A stretch of 64,000 nucleotides of DNA from JAAZNO01 sp964508025 (GTDB taxonomy: Bacteria > Chloroflexota > Anaerolineae > B4-G1 > SLSP01), in assembly GCA_964508025.1 (NCBI GenBank), contig CAZDSF010000003.1, positions 1-64,000 on the forward strand, read 5' to 3'. Position numbers and translations under genes: made by a program. Shown in pieces: positions 57,603 to 64,000 of this stretch. Under the pieces are notes generated by a model. It had not been told where the DNA came from. It saw nothing but the letters and a program-made list of their open reading frames with translations, and did not search any database. Position 1 is the stretch's first letter. Every line of letters starts with the position of its first letter.

Positions 57603-59042
57603 ATGACGAGCAAAGTATTATTCCGCAATTGCCGGTTTCTCATCACCCAACCTACGCCCTTCGGCGGCATTCTGGAGGATGGCGCGCTCTACATCGAAGG
57701 CCCTATTATCAAAGCCGTGGGGCCATCCAAAGAGCTCGAGGCGCAGTATGGGCAGCAGCCCGATGTGGACATCGTGGATGCGCGCAACAAGATTGTCATG
57801 CCGGGACTGGTGGACACCCATAACCACGTCGGCGAGGCGCAGATGTTCCTCATCTTCGGCTGGTTACAATCGCCTCTCACCGGTATTGTGGATACCGCAA
57901 TTCGGGTGCTCTGGCCCGCCTACAACTGGTTCACCGAGGAAAGCGTCTACGACCTCACGCTGTTCGGCATCCTCAACCTGCTCAAACATGGCACCACCAC
58001 CTTTGGCAACGCTTTCACCTTCCCCGACGCGGTTTATCGCGCCTCGTTGGAATCTGGAATGCGCACCGCCATCCATGTTCAGATGATCACCAGCGTGAAG
58101 CTCTCGGAAGCGCGCCACGGGCAGTTGCAGCCTTATCTCTCTGAGGATGACTACCTCGCGTTGACCGAAGAGGCCATCCAAAAGTACCACAACACTGCCG
58201 ATGGGCGCATTCGCATCGGCGTGCATCCCAGCGCCACCTATAACAGCACCCAATCCATGCTCACGCGCGGGATGGCGCTGGCGGAGAAGTACGACGTGCA
58301 GTTCTGCTCCCACGTGGCCGAAGCGCCCGACGAGAAGTCCCGCGCCGATGCCACCTGGGCCGATGAGGGTGGGCAGATTCAGCATTTGCGGAATATCGGG
58401 CTGATGACGCCGCGCACGCTCTTCTATCATGGCGCGGCGCTCACTGAGGCGGAGATTGATATGGTAGCTGAGACCGGCGTGGCGATTGCGCATTGCCCGC
58501 CCACCAACTCCATCCTGGGCAACTGCGCTTATCTCCCGTACATGCTCCACAAAGGCGTGAAGGTGGGGTTGGGCACGGATATGCCTACGCACAATCTGTT
58601 CAATGTGATGCTCTCGGTCTCGCAGCAGCATAACATCATGCCGCGCGCGATGCGAGGGCTGCTGCCGTGGACGCCCTTCGAGCTGGCGACGCTCGGCAGC
58701 GCCCGCGCGTTGCGCTGGGAGGAGCAGATCGGCACATTGGAGGTGGGTAAGCGCGCGGATGTGGTGACAATTGATCTCACGCACAACACCAGCCTCTTCC
58801 CGCTGAACGTGGGCACGCTGTTGCTCTTCCTCGCGGCGAACGGCGCCGGCACGGAAGTGACCGACGCGATGGTGGATGGGCGTTTCCTGCGCCGCGATGG
58901 CAAGTTCACGCTGCTGGATGAGGATGAGCTCATGGGCCGAGCGCAATATTGGTGCGACAAGTTCACGGCAGATTACATGCAGGCGCAGGCCGAAGGGCGC
59001 CCCATGTTCGAGCGCGTTCACGAAGAATACCAGCGTTTGTGA
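57603..59042 (+). CDS. Amidohydrolase, SAH/MTA deaminase - chlorohydrolase type
   Basis: 479 residues. Metal ligands: HxH in DTHNH, His in CSHVAEAP, His near FYHGAALTEAE and Asp in GTDMPTHN. The pattern belongs to the S-adenosylhomocysteine / methylthioadenosine deaminase, SsnA and AtzA/TrzN branch. It probably deaminates a purine-like or guanidino compound; substrate uncertain. AGGAGAGG precedes the ATG, and a terminator follows, so the gene is monocistronic. Confidence 0.88.
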   Translation: MTSKVLFRNCRFLITQPTPFGGILEDGALYIEGPIIKAVGPSKELEAQYGQQPDVDIVDARNKIVMPGLVDTHNHVGEAQMFLIFGWLQSPLTGIVDTAIRVLWPAYNWFTEESVYDLTLFGILNLLKHGTTTFGNAFTFPDAVYRASLESGMRTAIHVQMITSVKLSEARHGQLQPYLSEDDYLALTEEAIQKYHNTADGRIRIGVHPSATYNSTQSMLTRGMALAEKYDVQFCSHVAEAPDEKSRADATWADEGGQIQHLRNIGLMTPRTLFYHGAALTEAEIDMVAETGVAIAHCPPTNSILGNCAYLPYMLHKGVKVGLGTDMPTHNLFNVMLSVSQQHNIMPRAMRGLLPWTPFELATLGSARALRWEEQIGTLEVGKRADVVTIDLTHNTSLFPLNVGTLLLFLAANGAGTEVTDAMVDGRFLRRDGKFTLLDEDELMGRAQYWCDKFTADYMQAQAEGRPMFERVHEEYQRL

Positions 59043-59060
59043 TTCGGTGTGCGCATCCTG

Positions 59061-59096
59061 ACAAGGACGAGACCCGCTCTCGTCCTTGTTTTTGTT
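59061..59096 (+). terminator. Rho-independent terminator after the amidohydrolase gene
   Basis: Perfect 12-bp stem (59061-59072 with 59078-59089), 5-nt loop, then TTTTTGTTG. A classic intrinsic terminator 19 nt after the stop codon. Confidence 0.9.
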
Positions 59097-59106
59097 GTGT
59101 TGGAAT

Positions 59107-59135
59107 TTGGCAGATTGCATCAGGTAGGGTACAAT
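59107..59135 (+). promoter_or_regulatory. Promoter of the GH13-MNT-HEPN transcript
   Basis: TTGGCA (59107-59112), 17-bp spacer, TACAAT (59130-59135), 35 nt before the ATG at 59171. It directly follows the upstream terminator. Confidence 0.7.
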
Positions 59136-59170
59136 AAGATCAGAATCAACTTGTTAAAGGAGCGCACAAC

Positions 59171-60805
59171 ATGACCCTTTCGACCGAGCTTCAATGGTGG
59201 CAACGCGGCGTGGTTTACCAGATTTATCCTCGCAGTTTCAAGGATACCACCGGCAACGGGGTGGGGGATTTGCAGGGCGTCATCGAGAAACTGGACTACC
59301 TGGAACATCTGGGCGTGGATGCGATTTGGCTCAGTCCTTTCTATCCCTCACCGATGGCGGATTTTGGCTACGATGTGGCTGATTATTGTGATGTGGATCC
59401 ACTCTTTGGCGATCTGGAGACCTTCGACCGGCTCGTAGCAGCCGTACATGCGCGCGGCATGAAGATCATCGTGGATTGGGTGCCCAATCACACGTCGGAT
59501 CGCCATGCCTGGTTCATCGAGAGCCGCAGCAGCCGCGACAATCCCAAGCGCGATTGGTATATCTGGCGCGACCCCAAACCCGATGGCAGCCCGCCCAACA
59601 ACTGGGGCAGCTTCTTCGGCGGCCCCGCGTGGACGTTCGATGCGCACACGGGCCAATACTACATGCATCAGTTCGTCAAGGAGCAGCCGGAGCTCAACTG
59701 GCGCAACCCAGAGGTCAAGGCGGCGATGTTGGAGACGCTGCGCTTCTGGATGCGGCGCGGCGTGGATGGCTTTCGCATGGACGTGATTGGCCTTATCATC
59801 AAGGATGCTGAGCTGCGCGATAATCCGGTCAATCCCAACGCGCCCGCTAATCTGCCCGAAAACGATCTCTTCAGCCGTCTGCACCAGGTCTACAACATGG
59901 ACCAGGATGAGGTGCATGACGTGCTCCGCGAAATCCGCGCTGTGCTCGATGAGTTCCCCGACCGCTGCGGCATCGGTGAGCTGTGGGGCCCGCTGGATCG
60001 CTGGGTGAAGTATTACGGCGCGCATGGCGAGGAGCTGCACATGCCCTTCAACTTCCGTCTGATGGATGGGATGGGCTTCAACACCGGGGTTTGGGACGCT
60101 CAGCAGATGCGCGGCATCGTAGACGCGATGGAAGCCGCGCTGCCGGATTTTGCCTGGCCCAACTACGTCTTGGGGAACCACGACCGGATGCGGATGGTGA
60201 CGCGCTTCGGCGGCGAGGCGCAGGCGCGCGTGGCGGCGATGTTGTTGCTCACGTTGCGCGGCACACCCACGCTCTACTACGGCGACGAGATCGGCCTCCC
60301 GGATGTGCCGGTCCCGCCGGAGAAGATCCAGGATCCGCAGGGCTTGAATCTGGGCGCAGAGCGCAGCCGGGATGTGTGCCGCACGCCGATGCAGTGGGAT
60401 GCTTCGCCCAATGCGGGCTTCTGCCCGGCGGATGTGGAGCCGTGGCTGCCGTTGACTGATGATTATCAGACCCGCAATGTAGAAGTGATGGCGCAGGATC
60501 CTTATTCTATTCTGACGCTCTACCATCAGTTGCTCGCCTTGCGCCAGGAGACGCCCGCGTTGCTCGGCGGCAGCTATCGCCCGGTGGATGCCGGCATCCC
60601 GGTGGATTGCTACGTCTATCTGCGGGAGGATGGGGCCGCGCGCTACCTCATCGCCCTGAATTTTGCCGCTGAGCCGCGCACCCTGGCCTTGACCGAGGCC
60701 CCTCGCGGGCGGGTTCTGCTCTCCACGCATCTGGATCGAGAAGAAGAGGTGAACCTTAGCGCGCTGCAACTGCGGGCGAATGAAGGGGTATTGGTGGCGT
60801 TGTAG
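59171..60805 (+). CDS. GH13 alpha-glucosidase (oligo-1,6-glucosidase/alpha-glucosidase group)
   Basis: 544 residues. YQIYPRSFKDTTGNGVGDL at the N terminus and the GH13 regions VPNHTSD, GFRMDVIG (nucleophile Asp), GIGELWG (Glu acid/base) and LGNHDRMR (third Asp). A small beta domain closes the protein. It hydrolyses short alpha-glucosides such as maltose, isomaltose or sucrose in the cytoplasm (no signal peptide). With treS it provides routes for maltose and trehalose. Confidence 0.9.
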   Translation: MTLSTELQWWQRGVVYQIYPRSFKDTTGNGVGDLQGVIEKLDYLEHLGVDAIWLSPFYPSPMADFGYDVADYCDVDPLFGDLETFDRLVAAVHARGMKIIVDWVPNHTSDRHAWFIESRSSRDNPKRDWYIWRDPKPDGSPPNNWGSFFGGPAWTFDAHTGQYYMHQFVKEQPELNWRNPEVKAAMLETLRFWMRRGVDGFRMDVIGLIIKDAELRDNPVNPNAPANLPENDLFSRLHQVYNMDQDEVHDVLREIRAVLDEFPDRCGIGELWGPLDRWVKYYGAHGEELHMPFNFRLMDGMGFNTGVWDAQQMRGIVDAMEAALPDFAWPNYVLGNHDRMRMVTRFGGEAQARVAAMLLLTLRGTPTLYYGDEIGLPDVPVPPEKIQDPQGLNLGAERSRDVCRTPMQWDASPNAGFCPADVEPWLPLTDDYQTRNVEVMAQDPYSILTLYHQLLALRQETPALLGGSYRPVDAGIPVDCYVYLREDGAARYLIALNFAAEPRTLALTEAPRGRVLLSTHLDREEEVNLSALQLRANEGVLVAL

Positions 60806-60817
60806 GGAGGTAGCAAG

Positions 60818-61138
60818 ATGTTACAGCCGCCCGATTGTTTATCCGATGCGGTCGAGCGTATTGTGCGCCAATTCAACCCCTTGCGTATTATTCTCTTTGG
60901 GTCGTGGGCGCGCGGTGACGCGCATCCCGATAGTGATATTGATTTACTTGTGGTCTTGCCACAGCTGGAGAACAAACGCCAGACAACTGTGGCGATTCTG
61001 CGCGCCCTGAATGGGATTCCGGCGAGCAAAGATGTGGTTGTTACAACGCCGGAGGAGATCGTTGCACGCGGCCATATCATCGGTCAAGTGTTACGTCCCG
61101 CGTTGCGTGAAGGCAAGGTAGTTTATGAACGTAGCTGA
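60818..61138 (+). CDS. MNT-type nucleotidyltransferase (putative antitoxin)
   Basis: 106 residues. GSWARGD at 28-34 and SDIDLLVV with Asp40 and Asp42 are the minimal nucleotidyltransferase motifs. In MNT-HEPN pairs the transferase often AMPylates and neutralises the HEPN partner. GGGAGG precedes the ATG; the gene starts 12 nt after the GH13 stop and overlaps the HEPN gene by 14 nt. Confidence 0.88.
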   Translation: MLQPPDCLSDAVERIVRQFNPLRIILFGSWARGDAHPDSDIDLLVVLPQLENKRQTTVAILRALNGIPASKDVVVTTPEEIVARGHIIGQVLRPALREGKVVYERS

Positions 61139-61514
61139 AGCAAAATTGTGGTTAGCCTTCGCGGCTTCGGATTTGAATGCTGCGGAAACTTTGTTGCGAA
61201 CATCGCCGTCGTATCCCAGGCAAGTGTGTTTTCTTGCGCAACAGGCTGCGGAAAAGGCGCTCAAGGCATTGCTCATTCTGTTGGATATTGAATTTCCATT
61301 TACCCATGATCTCGATCGGCTTCGAGACTTGATTCCTGATGGTTGGCCTGTGAAACGTGCGTATCCTGATCTGGCGGAATTATCTGTATGGGCTGTCGAA
61401 GCGCGTTATCCTGGGGATATGCCCGATGTGCTTGAAGTGGACGCACAAAGAGCTTCGAAGCAGGCCCGCGCTATCTACATGGCTATATCTGAAGCTGTAG
61501 CGGATTATTTTTGA
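61125..61514 (+). CDS. HEPN domain protein (putative toxin partner)
   Basis: 129 residues. VCFLAQQAAEKALKALL near 35-51 and a C-terminal VEARYPGD motif match the PF05168-type HEPN domain. HEPN proteins may be RNases, but the Rx4-6H motif that marks active ones is not clear here, so the pair may be a regulatory rather than a toxic unit. Overlap with the MNT gene supports a functional pair. Confidence 0.85.
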   Translation: MNVAEAKLWLAFAASDLNAAETLLRTSPSYPRQVCFLAQQAAEKALKALLILLDIEFPFTHDLDRLRDLIPDGWPVKRAYPDLAELSVWAVEARYPGDMPDVLEVDAQRASKQARAIYMAISEAVADYF

Positions 61515-61607
61515 GTATGAAGGCGTCTTGGCGGCCACAATGTTTGTGACAGGTGATCATTACGAGAAGCGACGCGGGGCTTATCCGTTTGTAGGGAGGT
61601 GCTTTGC

Positions 61608-62528
61608 ATGAAACTCACCCGTCATTCCCAAAACCCCTTATTGCTGCCCGATCCCACCTCGGATTGGGAGACCTACAATGTCTTTAATCCTGCCGTGATT
61701 TACGAGAACGGCCTGTTTCAGATGTGGTATCGCGCGCAAGGACTGGATTGGATCAGCCGTATCGGCTATGCCGTGAGCGCGGATGGCATCCACTGGAATC
61801 GGCTGCGCCGCCCGGTGCTGGAGCCGCGCGACGGCGCGGATTCGCGGGGCGTCGAAGACCCGCGCGTGGTCAAACTGGATGACACGTTTTACATGACCTA
61901 CACCGCTTACGGGCGGGAGTATTTTGGGGCTGAGCCGACCCACGCAGGCGGCGGCGTCCTGCCGATGATTGCGCGTAGTCAGAACGGCATCACCTGGGAG
62001 CGCCTCGGCTCGATTGTGCGCGGTGAGGATAACAAGGATCACGTCCTCTTCCCGCGCAAAATTGGCGGGCGCTATGCGGCGCTGCATCGCCGCTGGCCGA
62101 ATATCTGGCTCGCCTACAGCGATGATCTCGTTACCTGGCGCGAGGCGGACATGGCGCCCATCTTCGGTCCGCGCCCGGAGAATACCTGGGATCACAAGAG
62201 TGTGGGCGGCAACGGCGTCCCCATCGAAACGGAGCACGGCTGGCTCGCCTTCTATCACGGCTACGACCGGCAGCACATCTATCACATCGGCGTCGCGCTG
62301 CTCGATTTGGACGACCCGACCAAAGTGCTGCGTCGTCCCACCGCCTCCATCTTCTGGCCTGAAGAGCTCTGGGAGCTGCGCGGCGACGTGCCCAACGTCG
62401 TCTTCTCCTGCGCCAACATCGTGGTGGGGGATACCGTTTACGTCTACTACGGCGGCGGCGACCACGTCATCAGCCTGGCGACGTGCTCGCTGGCGGAGCT
62501 GGTGGATTTTGTGTTACACGCGGAGTAG
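61608..62528 (+). CDS. GH130-like glycosidase/phosphorylase
   Basis: 306 residues, five-bladed propeller type. SRGVEDPRVVK near 80-90 has the catalytic-Asp motif, with repeated YAVSADGIHW and IARSQNGITWERLG blades. GH130 enzymes are beta-mannoside phosphorylases or beta-1,2-mannosidases. No signal peptide, so it is cytoplasmic. The ATG at 61608 lies 8 nt after GGGAGG; the in-frame GTG at 61599 overlaps that site and is rejected. Confidence 0.86.
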   Translation: MKLTRHSQNPLLLPDPTSDWETYNVFNPAVIYENGLFQMWYRAQGLDWISRIGYAVSADGIHWNRLRRPVLEPRDGADSRGVEDPRVVKLDDTFYMTYTAYGREYFGAEPTHAGGGVLPMIARSQNGITWERLGSIVRGEDNKDHVLFPRKIGGRYAALHRRWPNIWLAYSDDLVTWREADMAPIFGPRPENTWDHKSVGGNGVPIETEHGWLAFYHGYDRQHIYHIGVALLDLDDPTKVLRRPTASIFWPEELWELRGDVPNVVFSCANIVVGDTVYVYYGGGDHVISLATCSLAELVDFVLHAE

Positions 62529-62549
62529 GATTGTTATCAGATTCGAGAG

Positions 62550-62600
62550 GGATGATAGTGGCAGAGCAAAGCCCTGCCACTATCATCCGTTTGTTTTTTT
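62550..62600. terminator. Terminator between GH130 and the convergent AOR gene
   Basis: Perfect 15-bp stem (62550-62564 with 62574-62588), 9-nt loop, then GTTTGTTTTTTT. The AOR stop codon on the opposite strand lies at the end of the T tract. Confidence 0.92.
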
Positions 62601-64000
62601 ATAGAATTGCCCATCCCACGCCGAGCTCGTGGAGCTTGGCCGCTGTGGGCGCCCCCGTGACTTTGTCCCAGCCACACATCTCGTAGTAGAGCGCCATGGC
62701 CTCCGCCATGGCCTCGGCAGGTACAGCGACGCCCGCCGCCGGGCCAGACTCAAACGGCGTGCTGATGCGCCAATGCGGGGCGTCATCCGCAGCGGTGAAG
62801 CCTTCGCGCGCGTTGAAGACCCGCGCCAGGGCCAGCGCCCGTTCGCCCGCCTTCAGCAGCTCGAAGACCGAGGTGTCCCAGCCTGTCACTGCGGCGACCA
62901 GGTCGCGGATCTGGAGCTTGCTGTAGGGCATGAACATGCACAATCCCACACAATTCCAGAAAACCTGCCAGTCTACTTCATACTTGAAGAGCCGCACTTT
63001 CTCCGGGCCGAGGGTGTCCGCCGGCAGCGGCTCGAAGATGCCCAGCGGATGCAACCCGGCGACGCTCTTGGTGTAGTTAGTGTCGTGGATGTTGTGCATG
63101 TGATCCGCGCCGGTGGGCGAGGTGGCGTAGCCGAGATTCAGCGCAAATTTGACGCGCGGCTCGTGCAGGGGAAATTCCTGCCCTTTGACGTGCATTACGT
63201 AGCGCTCCGTATCGCGCCCGATGCGCCGGGCCGCTCGCAGCGCCCCCTCCGCTAGCAGATCACCGAAGCCCTCCCGCTGGGCCATTTGCTTGACGAGCGT
63301 GAGCATCGCTTCTGCGTTGCCGAAGCGCAGCTCCAGGCCGCCGGTATCTTCCTGCGTGAGCAGCCCTCGCTCGAAACATTCCATCGCCCACGCGATGGCG
63401 ATTCCCGTGGAGATGGTATCCAGCCCGTAGGCATTACACAGCTGATTGGCATAGGCTACCGCTTCCAGGTCATCTATGCCGCAAGCCGATCCCAATGCGC
63501 CGAGCGTCTCGTATTCCGGCCCGCCGTAATCCGGCGTGACGGGGAAGCGCTCCCTGACCTCGACTTTGCGCTTGCAGCGGACGGGGCAGGCGTAGCAGGT
63601 ATCGTTTTCCGTGAGGATGGTATCCGCCATGGTGCTGCCGGTGATCTTCGCCGCGCCCTCGAAACTGCCCTCCTGGAAGTTGCGCGTGGGCAGCCCGCCG
63701 ATGCTGCTGAGGTATTGCAGCCCGCCCGCGGTGCCGTAATCCTGCATTCCGCCGGTGTACAACTCGCGGACATTGTCGCTGAGCCATTTGGCGATCTCGC
63801 GGAGGCCGTCTTTATCGGCGACCGGCACGCCCGCCGTGCCGCGCACGGCGATGGCTTTGAGCTGTTTAGATCCCATCACCGCGCCCAGACCCGTGCGTCC
63901 GGCGGCGCGATTGGCATCGCCGATGACGCAGGCGATCCGTGCCAGGCGTTCGCCTGCCGGCCCGCACTGCGCCACTCGCAGGCGCTTCTCGCCCAGTTCC
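62599..64000 (-). CDS. aor: Tungsten-containing aldehyde ferredoxin oxidoreductase (partial)
   Basis: 466 residues visible; the N terminus lies beyond the window. TGLGAVMGSKQLKAI is the domain 1-2 junction, CYACPVRC holds three [4Fe-4S] Cys, and FWNCVGLCMF the fourth; the pyranopterin contacts follow (GIDDLEAV and GLDTISTG). It oxidises aldehydes to acids and reduces ferredoxin. Together with threonine aldolase (acetaldehyde) and glycolysis it may give low-potential electrons, for example to the FTR-rubredoxin protein. About 140 N-terminal residues are missing. Confidence 0.93.
   Translation of the reverse strand, partial: ELGEKRLRVAQCGPAGERLARIACVIGDANRAAGRTGLGAVMGSKQLKAIAVRGTAGVPVADKDGLREIAKWLSDNVRELYTGGMQDYGTAGGLQYLSSIGGLPTRNFQEGSFEGAAKITGSTMADTILTENDTCYACPVRCKRKVEVRERFPVTPDYGGPEYETLGALGSACGIDDLEAVAYANQLCNAYGLDTISTGIAIAWAMECFERGLLTQEDTGGLELRFGNAEAMLTLVKQMAQREGFGDLLAEGALRAARRIGRDTERYVMHVKGQEFPLHEPRVKFALNLGYATSPTGADHMHNIHDTNYTKSVAGLHPLGIFEPLPADTLGPEKVRLFKYEVDWQVFWNCVGLCMFMPYSKLQIRDLVAAVTGWDTSVFELLKAGERALALARVFNAREGFTAADDAPHWRISTPFESGPAAGVAVPAEAMAEAMALYYEMCGWDKVTGAPTAAKLHELGVGWAIL

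Overview
The window is a GC-rich bacterial chromosome segment of about 60 genes. It carries no rRNA, tRNA, CRISPR array or recognisable transposase. Gene content and style suggest a Chloroflexota (Anaerolineae-like) genome, probably from a metagenome because a 10-N scaffold gap lies at 18589-18598. This assignment is inference: it rests on a short InfB, many 1-4 nt gene overlaps, sigma70-type promoters, and redox genes typical of thermophilic or anaerobic environments ([NiFe] hydrogenase, tungsten aldehyde oxidoreductase, rubredoxins, an FTR-type disulfide reductase).

Layout. (1) 1-7830: conserved translation operon nusA-rnpM(ylxR)-infB-rbfA-nrnA-truB-ribF. (2) 7834-16148: mixed metabolic and redox genes: a Cys-rich 4Fe-4S protein, a TIM-barrel isomerase, a GAF/fRMsr-like protein, rubredoxin (54 aa), an ADP-ribosylglycohydrolase, a KARI paralogue coupled to a membrane PHP/DUF3604 protein, and pdxA. 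(3) 16274-24050: EF-G-like GTPase, a gap-containing palindromic repeat, a two-gene [NiFe] hydrogenase, a ChbG/YdjC deacetylase, a flavin reductase and a GPH sugar transporter, all on the minus strand. (4) 24263-35668: oxidoreductase, two histidine kinases, glutaredoxin plus an FTR-rubredoxin fusion, PHP hydrolase, an atypical receiver, HemW, an ABC ATPase, a TPR protein and an alternative-oxidase-like diiron protein. (5) 35686-44630: multi-PAS kinase, threonine aldolase, pRiA4 ORF3-type protein, lipase, L-serine dehydratase (two subunits), YibE/F. (6) 44837-50326: sugar cluster: sucrose-phosphate-synthase-like GT4, PfkB kinase, trehalose synthase, beta-phosphoglucomutase-like HAD, DJ-1. (7) 50462-54567: NAD synthesis, nadB and a fused nadC-nadA, interrupted by a four-helix-bundle gene. 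(8) 54665-64000: DUF4258, RNase H-like nuclease, REC-GAF-cyclase, amidohydrolase, GH13 alpha-glucosidase, MNT-HEPN pair, GH130, partial AOR.

The genes point to a heterotroph that takes up and interconverts alpha-glucosides and mannosides, can handle H2, aldehydes and low-potential thiol chemistry, and may consume traces of O2 or quinol electrons with a diiron oxidase. Signalling is mostly by hybrid kinases and receivers, two of which have altered key residues.

The most unusual feature is not a protein. Many intergenic leaders are built from short words (7 or 8 bp) repeated in tandem, and related copies recur in front of unrelated genes, usually in gene orientation and ending just before the Shine-Dalgarno. 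At least six word families are visible between about 21.9 and 55.7 kb. Some copies begin inside the stop codon of the upstream gene, and one pair flanks the NAD cluster in inverted orientation.
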